This document shows positions 51,473-59,641 of a DNA stretch of 64,000 bases, one piece after another. The stretch lies in NCBI GenBank assembly GCA_044220635.1, contig JBGAQP010000006.1, positions 62,001-126,000 on the forward strand, given 5' to 3'. This stretch comes from JBGAQP01 sp044220635. Lineage in GTDB: Bacteria; Pseudomonadota; Gammaproteobacteria; Burkholderiales; Usitatibacteraceae. Position 1 is the first letter of the stretch. The number at the start of each line of letters is the position of its first letter. The notes beneath the pieces are model-generated. The model was not told the DNA's origin. It saw only the letters and a program-made list of their open reading frames with translations, and ran no database searches. The position numbers and the translations under genes are program-made.

Positions 51473-51949
51473 ATGGATACCGAATCGATCGTGGCGCGGC
51501 TGCGTCGGCAGCCGTTCGTGAAGGGCATGAAGCCGCTTCAGGTCGAGAAGCTCGCCGCGCTCGCGAGGCAGGCGCTCTTCGAGCCCGGCCAGGTCCTCTT
51601 CCGGGAGGGCGAGGAGTGCACCGAGCTCTACCTCATCGAATCGGGCCTGGTGGCGCTCGAGATCGCCCCGCCCGGCGAGGTGATGCGGGTGGACACGCTC
51701 GGCGAGGGCGACGAGCTGGGCTGGTCCTGGGTCCTGATGCGCGGCACGCAGTTCCAGGCGCGGGTGCTGCGCGAGACGCGGGCCCTCGCGTTCGACGGCG
51801 CGGACCTGCGCGCGTTCTGCGAGGAGGACCCCGCCTTCGGCTATGCCCTGATGCGCCGCCTCGTGGCCGTGGTCGCCGACCGCCTGCAGGTCACGCGGCT
51901 GCACCTCATGGACAGCCACTGGCCGGTGGCCCACAAGGCGGGAGCGTGA
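51473..51949 (+). CDS. Stand-alone cyclic-nucleotide-binding-domain protein
   Basis: 158 residues from the ATG at 51473, which has AGGAGGGCGAGAC in front; another in-frame ATG at 51452 lacks such a site. One cNMP-binding barrel: LEKLAALARQALFEPGQVLFREGEECTELYLIESGLVALEI, LGEGDELGWSWVL, then a dimer-type helix (FGYALMRRLVAVVADRLQVTRLHLMD). There is no DNA-binding domain. The phosphate-binding cassette (GE...RA) is not clear, since DELGWSWVLMRG stands in its place, so ligand binding is uncertain. Confidence 0.88.
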   Translation: MDTESIVARLRRQPFVKGMKPLQVEKLAALARQALFEPGQVLFREGEECTELYLIESGLVALEIAPPGEVMRVDTLGEGDELGWSWVLMRGTQFQARVLRETRALAFDGADLRAFCEEDPAFGYALMRRLVAVVADRLQVTRLHLMDSHWPVAHKAGA

Positions 51950-51969
51950 GGCGGGGACCTCCGGCGGGG

Positions 51970-52019
51970 TAAAATGGGTGTTTTTTCGCGCGCTCCGCGC
52001 CCCGTCGGGGCGGGGCGCG
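51970..52019 (+). promoter_or_regulatory. -10 element and GC-rich leader hairpin of prfC
   Basis: TAAAAT at 51970-51975 is a likely -10. The leader then holds CGCGCCCC (51996-52003), which can pair with GGGGCGCG (52012-52019) across 8 bases. Part of it (GCCCC) can also pair with GGGGC at 52007-52011 in a competing, tighter hairpin. The structure ends 19 bases before the prfC ATG. No -35 of quality is visible. Confidence 0.4.
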
Positions 52020-52038
52020 CCCGGACCCCCGTTCGCCC

Positions 52039-53652
52039 ATGCCGCTTCCCGCCGAAATCGCCCGCCGCCGCACCTTCGCGATCATCTCGCACCCGGACGC
52101 GGGCAAGACCACGCTCACCGAGAAGCTGCTGCTCTTCGCGGGCGCCATCCGCATCGCGGGCAGCGTCAAGGCGCGCAAGGCCACGCGGCACGCGACCTCG
52201 GACTGGATGGAGATCGAGAAGCAGCGCGGCATCTCGGTGGCGAGCTCGGTGATGCAGATGGAGTACCGCGACTGCGTCATCAACCTGCTCGACACGCCGG
52301 GCCATCAGGATTTCTCCGAGGACACCTACCGCGTGCTCACCGCCGTGGACGCGGCCCTCATGGTGATCGACGCGGCCAACGGCGTGGAGGCGCAGACGCT
52401 GCGCCTGCTCGAGGTCTGCCGGGCGCGCAACACCCCGATCCTCACCTTCATCAACAAGATGGACCGCGAGGTGCGCCCGCCCCTCGACCTCGTCGACGAG
52501 ATCGAGCGCGTGCTCGGGATGCCCGCGGCGGCCTTCACCTGGCCCGTGGGCATGGGAAAGATCTTCGGCGGGGTGTTCGACATCCGGCGCGAACGCATGC
52601 GCGTCTTCCGGCCCGGGGAGGACCGCGTCGGCGACGAAGACGAGATCATCGCGGGCCTCGCCAATCCCGAATGCGCGCGGCGCTTCGGGCACGCCTTCGA
52701 GCAGGCGCGCCACGAGATCGAGCTGGTGCAGGTCGCCTCTCCCGCCTTCGACCGCGAGGCCTTCCTCGCCGGGAAGCAGACGCCGGTCTTCTTCGGCTCG
52801 GCGATCAACAACTTCGGCGTGCGCGAGGTGCTCGACGCCCTCGTGGACCTCGCGCCCCCGCCGGGGCCGCGCGCCGCGATCCAGCGCGTGGTGCGCCCGG
52901 AGGAGCCCAGGGTCGCCGGGGTCGTCTTCAAGATCCAGGCCAACATGGACCCCGCGCACCGCGACCGCGTGGCCTTCGTGCGCCTGTGCGCGGGGCGCTT
53001 CGAGCGCGGCATGCGCCTCAGGATCTGCCGCAACGGCAAGGAAGTGCGCACGAACAACGTCGTGTCCTTCCTCTCGCAGCGCCGCGAGGTGCTCGAGGAC
53101 GCCTGGCCGGGCGACATCATCGGCATTCCCAACCACGGCCTGCTGCAGCTCGGCGACACGCTCACCGAGGGCGAGACCCTGCAGTTCACGGGGCTGCCGT
53201 TCTTCGCCCCGGAGCTCTTCCAGAGCGTGGAGCTCGCCGACCCCATGAAGGCGAAGCAGCTGCGCACGGGGCTCACGCAGCTCGGCGAGGAGGGCGCGAT
53301 CCAGGTCTTCCGACCGCACCAGGGCGGCTCGCTGCTGCTCGGCGCCGTGGGCCAGCTCCAGTTCGAGGTCGTCGCGCACCGCCTCAAGCACGAGTACGGG
53401 GTCGACGCGCGCATGGCGGGCACCCCGTACAAGTACGCGCGCTGGGTCACCTCCGACGACCCGCAGGCCCTGCGGCGCTTCATCGACGCGAACGCGCACC
53501 GCATCGCCCACGACGTGGTCGAGGCGCCGACCTTCCTCGGCAGCCACCGCTCCGAGCTCGAGGTGGCCGAGGAGCTCTGGCCGGCGATCCGCTTCCACGC
53601 GCTGCGGGAGCACGCGGGGCTCGTCTTCCAGGCGAAGCTCGGCGCCGCCTAG
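52039..53652 (+). CDS. prfC: Peptide chain release factor 3
   Basis: 537 residues, full length. RF3 is the translational GTPase that recycles RF1/RF2 from the ribosome. The G motifs are visible: G1 SHPDAGKTTLTEK, G2 with QRGISVASSVM, G3 DTPGHQDFSEDTY, and G4 FINKMDRE. The effector part (KLRTGLTQLGEEGAIQVF-like sequence, LGAVGQLQFEVVAHRLKHEYGVD) matches RF3, not EF-G. Its TAG and the opposing hydrolase TAG share CTAG at 53649-53652. Confidence 0.98.
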   Translation: MPLPAEIARRRTFAIISHPDAGKTTLTEKLLLFAGAIRIAGSVKARKATRHATSDWMEIEKQRGISVASSVMQMEYRDCVINLLDTPGHQDFSEDTYRVLTAVDAALMVIDAANGVEAQTLRLLEVCRARNTPILTFINKMDREVRPPLDLVDEIERVLGMPAAAFTWPVGMGKIFGGVFDIRRERMRVFRPGEDRVGDEDEIIAGLANPECARRFGHAFEQARHEIELVQVASPAFDREAFLAGKQTPVFFGSAINNFGVREVLDALVDLAPPPGPRAAIQRVVRPEEPRVAGVVFKIQANMDPAHRDRVAFVRLCAGRFERGMRLRICRNGKEVRTNNVVSFLSQRREVLEDAWPGDIIGIPNHGLLQLGDTLTEGETLQFTGLPFFAPELFQSVELADPMKAKQLRTGLTQLGEEGAIQVFRPHQGGSLLLGAVGQLQFEVVAHRLKHEYGVDARMAGTPYKYARWVTSDDPQALRRFIDANAHRIAHDVVEAPTFLGSHRSELEVAEELWPAIRFHALREHAGLVFQAKLGAA

Positions 53653-54431
53653 GCGGCGAGGAACTCCGCGAGCACTCGTCGCAGCGCGACCGGCGCCTCC
53701 GAGGGCATGCCGTGGCCGCCGTCGAGCACGACGAATCGCGCGCCGGGGATGGCGGCGGCGAGCGCGCGCGCCCCGGCAAGCGGGGTCATGAGATCGCCCG
53801 TGCCCCCCGCGACGAGCGCGGGGACGGCGAGCTTCGCGGGCTCGGCGCGGTAGGCGTTGCACGCCGCGAGGCCCGCGTGCTGCACGCCGGGGCGGCTGCG
53901 GCCGATGAGCTGCCGGGACGCGCCCAGCAGCCGCTGGCCCGGCACGGGGCTCGCCGCGAGCGGCGCCGCGCGCGCGTGCCCCCAGACCGCCTCCATGTCG
54001 AAGGCCGCGGGCGAATCGTCCTTCGCCGCCGCGAGGAAGGCCTCGCCGACGGGCATGGGCACCGAGGCCCCCACGAGGGCGATGCGCGCGACGCGCCCCG
54101 GATGGCGCAGGGCTGCCTCGAGCGCGACGAGCGCGCCCAGGCTGTGGCCCACGAGGGCCGCGCGCCCGAGCGCGGCCGCGTCGAGGAGCGCGATCACCCA
54201 TTCGGCGAGGGCGGCGACCGAATCGCGGGCCGTGCCGGGGCTGCGCCCGTGGGCGGGAAAGTCCGGGGCGAGCACGCCGAAGCCGTGGTGCGCGAGGTAG
54301 CGCGACTGCCATTGCCAGACGCTGTGGTCCATCGCCGCCCCGTGGAGCATCACCACCGCGGGGCGCTGCGGGTCGAAGGGCCGCCCGCCCGTGTAGGCGA
54401 AGGCGGGGTAGCCCTGGACGATGAACTGCAC
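53649..54431 (-). CDS. Alpha/beta hydrolase
   Basis: 260 residues. AVVMLHGAAMDHSVWQWQSRYLAHHGFGVLAPDFPAHGRS supplies the oxyanion HG and the early strands. VGHSLGALVALEAAL holds the nucleophile Ser, GGTGDLMTPLAGARAL the acidic residue, and VLDGGHGMPSEAP the catalytic His. No signal peptide. It begins four bases after the stop of the MetY-like gene and is probably co-transcribed. Esterase, lactonase or thioesterase activity are all possible. Confidence 0.92.
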   Translation of the reverse strand: MQFIVQGYPAFAYTGGRPFDPQRPAVVMLHGAAMDHSVWQWQSRYLAHHGFGVLAPDFPAHGRSPGTARDSVAALAEWVIALLDAAALGRAALVGHSLGALVALEAALRHPGRVARIALVGASVPMPVGEAFLAAAKDDSPAAFDMEAVWGHARAAPLAASPVPGQRLLGASRQLIGRSRPGVQHAGLAACNAYRAEPAKLAVPALVAGGTGDLMTPLAGARALAAAIPGARFVVLDGGHGMPSEAPVALRRVLAEFLAA

Positions 54432-54435
54432 GGGC

Positions 54436-55737
54436 TCAGGCCTTCCCGGCCGCGTGCAGCGAGCGCGAGAGGTCCTCGACGAGATCGTCGGGGTGCTCGA
54501 GCCCGATCGACAGGCGCACGGTCCCGGGCGTGATGCCCGCCGCGGCGAGCGCCGCGTCGTCCATGCGGAAGTGCGTGGTCGAGGCGGGGTGGATGACGAG
54601 CGATTTCGCGTCCCCGATGTTGGCGAGGTGCGAGAAGAGGGCGAGTCGCTCGATGAAGCGCCGTCCCGCCTCGCGCCCGCCCTTCAGCTCGAAGGAGAGG
54701 ATCGCGCTGCACCCGCGCGGGTAGAGACGCCGCGCGAGCGCGTGGTCCGGGTGCGAGGCGAGATCCGGGTGGTGCACCCGCGCGACGGCCGGGTGGGCAG
54801 CGAGGAAGGCGGCGATCTTCGCGGTCGTCTCGACGTGGCGCGGCATCCTGACGTGCAGGGTCTCCAGGCCCTGGAGGATCTGGAACGCGGTCATGGGGGC
54901 CATGCAGGCCCCGAAATCGCGCAATCCTTCGCGCCGCGCCCGGAGCAGGAATGCCGAGACCGGGGACTCCTCGGCGAAGACCATCCCGTGGAATCCCCCG
55001 TAGGGCTCGGTGAGCGTCGGGAAGCGCCCCGATGCCGCCCAGTCGAAGCGCCCGCCGTCGACGAGCACGCCGCCGATCACCACGCCATGGCCCGAGAGGA
55101 ACTTGGTCGCCGAGTGCAGCACGAGGTCGGCGCCCGCCTCGAGGGGACGGCCCAGGTGCGGCGTGGTCACGGTCGCGTCCACGAGCAGGGGGATGCGGTG
55201 CTCGCGCGCGATTGCGGCGAGCGCGGGAATGTCGAGCACGTCGACCGACGGATTGCCCACGGACTCGCCGAAGAGCAGCCGTGTTTCCGGGCGAATCGCG
55301 CGCCGCCAGGCGTCGTGGTCGCGGGAAGGGACGAACGTGGTCTCGATGCCGAAGCGCGGCATCGTGTAGGCGAGCAGGTTGTGCGAGCCCCCGTAGAGGC
55401 TCGCCGAGGACACGACGTGGCCGCCGCGGCCCATGAGGGTCGCGAGCGCGAGGTGCAGCGCCGCCTGCCCGCTCGCGGTGGCGATCGCCCCCACGCCATC
55501 CTCCAGGGCGGCCATGCGCTCCTCGAAGACGGCGACCGTCGGGTTGGACAGGCGCGAGTAGACGTGCCCCGGGCTCTCCATGTTGAAGAGCGCCGCGGCG
55601 GTGTCCGTGTCGGGAAGCACGTAGGACGCCGTCTGGTGGATCGGCACGGCCCGCGCGCCGGTGTGCGGGTCCGGCGATTGGCCGGCGTGCACCGCCAGCG
55701 TGTCCGGATGGGGGGTCTTCGGGCCTGAATGGGCCAT
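54436..55737 (-). CDS. Cys/Met-metabolism PLP enzyme (MetY/O-acetylhomoserine sulfhydrylase-like)
   Basis: 433 residues, the size of O-acetylhomoserine sulfhydrylase and longer than cystathionine synthases (about 390). The N-terminus has TLAVHAGQSPDPHTGARAVPIHQTASYVL. YSRLSNPTVAVFEERMAALEDG binds PLP phosphate. LVLHSATKFLSGHGVVIGG contains the Schiff-base lysine, and HPASTTH is the closing motif. It probably fixes sulfide into homocysteine; a methionine gamma-lyase-like role is the main alternative. The ATG is at 55735-55737. Divergent from the PBP7-like gene. Confidence 0.93.
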   Translation of the reverse strand: MAHSGPKTPHPDTLAVHAGQSPDPHTGARAVPIHQTASYVLPDTDTAAALFNMESPGHVYSRLSNPTVAVFEERMAALEDGVGAIATASGQAALHLALATLMGRGGHVVSSASLYGGSHNLLAYTMPRFGIETTFVPSRDHDAWRRAIRPETRLLFGESVGNPSVDVLDIPALAAIAREHRIPLLVDATVTTPHLGRPLEAGADLVLHSATKFLSGHGVVIGGVLVDGGRFDWAASGRFPTLTEPYGGFHGMVFAEESPVSAFLLRARREGLRDFGACMAPMTAFQILQGLETLHVRMPRHVETTAKIAAFLAAHPAVARVHHPDLASHPDHALARRLYPRGCSAILSFELKGGREAGRRFIERLALFSHLANIGDAKSLVIHPASTTHFRMDDAALAAAGITPGTVRLSIGLEHPDDLVEDLSRSLHAAGKA

Positions 55738-55781
55738 GAAAACAGGCGCTTGTGGGGCGTTCTTGAGGCGAGGCTGAAATC

Positions 55782-55811
55782 TTGTCACGAACCCGCTTTC
55801 TTTGCTATGGT
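55782..55811 (+). promoter_or_regulatory. Sigma-70-like promoter of the PBP7-like gene
   Basis: TTGTCA (55782-55787) and TATGGT (55806-55811) are spaced 18 bases. The -10 overlaps the in-frame ATG at 55807, so if this promoter is used translation must begin downstream, the best candidate being the TTG at 55840. Confidence 0.5.
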
Positions 55812-56745
55812 GGCGCCTGTTTTGCTCGGAATCCGCCCCTTGAAGCGTATCGCCGCCACCACCGTCTTCCTCGTCCTCGCCGCGTTCAGCGCCGGCGCGG
55901 CCGACACCGCGCGCGCGAAGCCCCGCGCCGCGAAGGCCCCCGCGGTCGCCGACGTGAACGGCGAGGGCGAGCCGAACCTCCTGTCGTCGGCCGCGCTCGT
56001 CCTCGACGCGCAGACGGGACAGACGCTCTACGCGAAGAACGCGGAGCACGCGGTGCCCATCGCCTCGATCACCAAGATCATGACGGCGATGGTGATCCTC
56101 GACGCGAAGCTCCCCCTCGACGAGGCGATCTCGATCTCCTCCGAGGACCTCGACACCATCAAGGGCACGAAGTCGCGCCTGCCGGTGGGCGCGAGCTTCC
56201 GCAGGGACGACCTCATCCGCCTGGCGCTCATGGCGAGCGACAACCGCGCCGCGTGGGCCCTCGGGCGCAGCTACCCCGGCGGGCGCGAGGCCTTCGTCCT
56301 GGCGATGAACGCGAAGGCCGCCGCCCTGGGGCTGCAGCAGACGCACTTCCTCGACCCGGCGGGACTCGACCCCGCCAACGTCTCCAGCCCCCAGGACCTC
56401 GGGCGGCTGGTGGCCGCCGCCTCGTCCTACGAGCTGATCCGCGAGTACTCGACCACGCCCGCGCTCGACGTGACGCTGCCCAACTCCCGGCGCAAGATCG
56501 GCTTCGTGAACACCAACGCGCTGGTGCGCAATTCCGACTGGAACATCGGCCTGTCGAAGACCGGCTACATCAGCGAGTCGGGCAAGTGCCTCGTGATGCA
56601 GGCGATGATCGCCAACCAGCCCATCGTGATCGTGCTCCTCGACTCCTGGGGCCGGCTCACGCGTATCGGCGACGCGAACCGCATCCGCCGCTGGCTCGAG
56701 AAGAATCCCCGCCTCATCGCCGCGAGCGCCCTGCGCGCGGGCTGA
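55807..56745 (+). CDS. D-alanyl-D-alanine endopeptidase, PBP7-like
   Basis: 312 residues from the ATG at 55807, or 301 from the TTG at 55840, which begins with a typical signal peptide (KRIAATTVFLVLAAFSAGAA). The serine DD-peptidase motifs are all present: SITK (SxxK), ASDNRAAW (SxN) and SKTGYISESGKC (KTG). ALVLDAQTGQTLYAKNAEHAVPIASITKIMTAMV is the usual first block of PBP7 (PbpG). It trims peptidoglycan cross-links in the periplasm. A longer start at 55729 would overlap the divergent gene and is unlikely. Confidence 0.92.
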   Translation: MVAPVLLGIRPLKRIAATTVFLVLAAFSAGAADTARAKPRAAKAPAVADVNGEGEPNLLSSAALVLDAQTGQTLYAKNAEHAVPIASITKIMTAMVILDAKLPLDEAISISSEDLDTIKGTKSRLPVGASFRRDDLIRLALMASDNRAAWALGRSYPGGREAFVLAMNAKAAALGLQQTHFLDPAGLDPANVSSPQDLGRLVAAASSYELIREYSTTPALDVTLPNSRRKIGFVNTNALVRNSDWNIGLSKTGYISESGKCLVMQAMIANQPIVIVLLDSWGRLTRIGDANRIRRWLEKNPRLIAASALRAG

Positions 56746-56793
56746 GGGCTCCGGGGCCCGGCCCCGGCCCGGTTTGCGGGGCATAATGCCGGC

Positions 56794-57522
56794 ATGAAGG
56801 TCGGCCTGTTCGTCACCTGCCTCGTGGACCTCGTGCGCCCGAACATCGGCTTCGCGGCGCTCAAGCTCCTCGAAAGCGCCGGCTGCCAGGTCGTGGTCCC
56901 CGAATCCCAGACCTGCTGCGGCCAGCCGGGCTACAACTCCGGGGCGCGGGAAGACGCGAGGGCGCTCGCGCGCAAGGTCCTGGCGGAATTCCGCGATTGC
57001 GACTACGTGGTCGCGCCCTCGGGCTCCTGCTCGGGGCAGGTGAAGGTCCATTACGTCGAGGACCTCTTCGCCGGCACGCCCGAGCAGGCCGAGTTCGAGA
57101 AGCTCGCGGCGAAATGGCACGAGCTGTCCGACTTCCTCGTGAACGTGATCCGGCTCGAGAGCGTCCCGGGGCGGTTCCCCGAGTCGGTGACCTACCACGA
57201 CAGCTGCGCGGGCCTGCGCGAGCTGGGCGTGAAGCGCGCGCCCCGCGAGCTGCTCGCGAAGGCGGGGGCGGAGGTGGTCGAGATGGCCGACTGCGAGAAG
57301 TGCTGCGGCTTCGGCGGCACCTTCTCGATCAAGCTGGGCGAGATCTCCACGCGCATGGCCGAGAACAAGTGCGCCTCGATCCGCGCCTCGGGCGCCGGCG
57401 CCGTCGTGGGCGGCGACCTGGGGTGCCTGCTCAACATCGAGGGGCGGCTGCGCCGCGCGGGCGACGAGCGCACGAAGGTGCTGCATTTCGCCGAGGTCGC
57501 CGCCGGGATGACGGAGCGCTGA
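56794..57522 (+). CDS. lutA: Lactate utilisation protein A (CCG-domain Fe-S protein)
   Basis: 242 residues with two CCG domains: SQTCCGQPGYNSGAREDAR and DCEKCCGFGGTFSIKLGEIS, plus VTYHDSCAGLRELGVKRAPRELL. This matches LutA/YkgE, a heterodisulfide-reductase-D-like subunit of the L-lactate oxidation complex that converts lactate to pyruvate. The ATG follows a CATAAT -10-like element only a few bases away, suggesting a very short leader. LutB follows after one base. Confidence 0.95.
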   Translation: MKVGLFVTCLVDLVRPNIGFAALKLLESAGCQVVVPESQTCCGQPGYNSGAREDARALARKVLAEFRDCDYVVAPSGSCSGQVKVHYVEDLFAGTPEQAEFEKLAAKWHELSDFLVNVIRLESVPGRFPESVTYHDSCAGLRELGVKRAPRELLAKAGAEVVEMADCEKCCGFGGTFSIKLGEISTRMAENKCASIRASGAGAVVGGDLGCLLNIEGRLRRAGDERTKVLHFAEVAAGMTER

Positions 57523-57523
57523 G

Positions 57524-58933
57524 ATGCGGGTCCAGTCGATGTTCTTCAAGCGGCGCGCGACCGAGAAGCTCGGCGACGAGCTGCTCCAGTCGAACATGCG
57601 CCGCGCGAAGGGCAAGTTCGTCGACGGCCGCGCGAAGGCGGTCGCGGAATTCGGCGTGTGGGGGGAAGTGCGCACGCACGCCGCGGCGATCCGCGACCGG
57701 GCGCTCGCGAACCTCGATGCCTACCTGGTCGAGTTCGAGCGCAACGCCACGCGGCGCGGTGCCGTCGTCCACTGGGCCGAGACCGCGGAAGAGGCCTGCG
57801 CGATCATCATCGGCATCGCGAGCGCGAACGGCGTGCGCCTGGTGACGAAGGCCAAGTCGATGGTCTCCGAGGAGGTGAACCTCAACGAGCGGCTGGAGAG
57901 CGCGGGCGTGAAGGTGGTCGAGACCGACCTCGGGGAGTACATCCTGCAGCTCGCCGGCGAGCCGCCCTCGCACATCGTCGCCCCCGCCGTGCACAAGTCC
58001 AAGGAGCAGGTCGCGGACCTCTTCGTGAAGGCCCACGGCAAGCCCCGGCTCACCGAGATCCCGGCGATGACGCGCGAGGCGCGCGAAGCGCTGCGCGGAC
58101 CCTTCCTCGCGGCCGACATGGGCATCTCGGGGGCGAACTTCGTGATCGCCGAGACCGGGACCACGCTCACCGTCACCAACGAGGGCAACGCCGACATGGT
58201 GACGACGCTCCCCCGCATCCACTGCGTCATCACCGGCATCGAGAAGGTCATCCCGACGCTCGAGGATTTCGCGACGCTCATCCGGCTGCTCCCGCGCTCC
58301 GCGGTGGGGCAGACGATCGCGAACTACCTCACGCTCACCACCGGCGTGAAGGACGCGGGCGAGACCGACGGCCCCGAGCAGATGCACATCGTCCTCGTGG
58401 ACGCGGGGCGCACGAAGTTCCTCGGCACCGACATGCAGGCGATGCTGCGCTGCATCCGCTGCGGCGCGTGCATGAACCATTGCCCCGTCTACCAGAACAT
58501 CGGCGGCCACGCCTACGGCTGGGTGTACCCCGGCCCCATGGGCTCGGTGCTCACCCCCACCTACGTCGGCATCGAGAACGCGGGCGACCTCCCCAACGCC
58601 GCGACTTTCTGCGGCGAGTGCTCGGTGGTCTGCCCGGTGAAGATCCCGCTGCCCGACCTCATGAGGAAGCTGCGCGAGCAGCAGTTCGAGCGGCGGTTGC
58701 GGCCCTGGGGCGAGCGCGCCGGGATCCGCCTCTGGGCCTATGCCGCGAAGCGCCCCGCGCTCTACGCCGCGCTCGCGCGGACCGGCGCGCGCGTCGCCGC
58801 CTGGATGGGCGGGCGCAGCCGGCTCATCCACCGCCTGCCGGGCCTCGACGGCTGGACGAAGGGCCGCGACATGCCCGCGCCCGCCGGGCGGACCTTCCGC
58901 GACCTCTATCGCGAGCGCCGGGGGCGGCCGTGA
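57524..58933 (+). CDS. lutB: Lactate utilisation protein B (ferredoxin-like Fe-S subunit)
   Basis: 469 residues, the size of LutB/YkgF. The LUD-like N-terminal part has VTKAKSMVSEEVNLNERLESAGVKVVETDLGEYILQ and SGANFVIAETGTTLTVTNEGNADM. Two 4Fe-4S motifs follow near residue 310-370: CIRCGACMNHCPVYQNIGGHAYGWVYPGPMG and CGECSVVCPVKIPLPDLM. The ATG is one base after the lutA stop. The stop overlaps the lutC start (GTGA). Confidence 0.97.
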   Translation: MRVQSMFFKRRATEKLGDELLQSNMRRAKGKFVDGRAKAVAEFGVWGEVRTHAAAIRDRALANLDAYLVEFERNATRRGAVVHWAETAEEACAIIIGIASANGVRLVTKAKSMVSEEVNLNERLESAGVKVVETDLGEYILQLAGEPPSHIVAPAVHKSKEQVADLFVKAHGKPRLTEIPAMTREAREALRGPFLAADMGISGANFVIAETGTTLTVTNEGNADMVTTLPRIHCVITGIEKVIPTLEDFATLIRLLPRSAVGQTIANYLTLTTGVKDAGETDGPEQMHIVLVDAGRTKFLGTDMQAMLRCIRCGACMNHCPVYQNIGGHAYGWVYPGPMGSVLTPTYVGIENAGDLPNAATFCGECSVVCPVKIPLPDLMRKLREQQFERRLRPWGERAGIRLWAYAAKRPALYAALARTGARVAAWMGGRSRLIHRLPGLDGWTKGRDMPAPAGRTFRDLYRERRGRP

Positions 58934-59586
58934 GCGCCCGCGAGAACATCCTGCGGCGCATCCGCGCGGCCCAGGGCCGGCCGGGGCCGGAGCCCGCCGA
59001 GGCCGAGATGGCCGCGGTGCGCGCCGTCATCGCGCACCCCGTCGCCGGCCCGCAGCCCGCGTTCGCCCACGCGGCCGATCCGCTGGCGCAGTTTCGCAGC
59101 GAGTGCGATCGCCTGGGGACGACGCACGCCGAGGCCGCCTCGCTCGAGGACGTGCCGCGGGAAGTGGCGCGCTACCTGGATGCCGCCGCCATCGAGCGGC
59201 GCATCGTCGCCTGGCCGGAGTTCGCCGCGCTCGACTGGGCCGGCGCGGGCGTCGCCGCCGAGATGCGCCCCGCGAACGGCGACGACCGCGCGGGATTGAC
59301 GGGCTGCTTCTGCGCCATCGCCGAGACGGGAACCCTGCTGCTGCTCGGCGCGCCGCAGGCCCCGAAAGTGACGGCGCTGCTGCCCGAGACGCACTTGTGC
59401 GTCGTGCGACGCTCGCGGCTCGTCGACACGATGGAGGAGGCCTTCGCGCTGATGCGCCGCGAGGTCGGCGAGCCCCCGCGCGCGACCTTCCTTGTCTCCG
59501 GCCCCTCGCGCACCGCAGACATCGAGCAGACGATCGTCGTCGGCGCCCACGGCCCGTACCGCGTCCACGTCGTCGTCGTGCCCTGA
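58930..59586 (+). CDS. lutC: Lactate utilisation protein C (LUD domain)
   Basis: 218 residues from a GTG overlapping the lutB stop. SARENILRRIRAAQGR is the typical start, and the LUD domain has CFCAIAETGTLLLLGAP, LLPETHLCVVRRSRLVDTMEEAF and VSGPSRTADIEQTIVVGAHGPYRVHVVVV. Completes the LutABC L-lactate dehydrogenase system. No lactate permease (lctP/lldP) or LutR is beside it; the antiporter-like genes follow instead. Confidence 0.95.
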   Translation: MSARENILRRIRAAQGRPGPEPAEAEMAAVRAVIAHPVAGPQPAFAHAADPLAQFRSECDRLGTTHAEAASLEDVPREVARYLDAAAIERRIVAWPEFAALDWAGAGVAAEMRPANGDDRAGLTGCFCAIAETGTLLLLGAPQAPKVTALLPETHLCVVRRSRLVDTMEEAFALMRREVGEPPRATFLVSGPSRTADIEQTIVVGAHGPYRVHVVVVP

Positions 59587-59641
59587 GCGGGCGGCGGCGG
59601 ACGGGCTGCTAGAATCGCCCGAACGCACAACGGAGAGTCCC

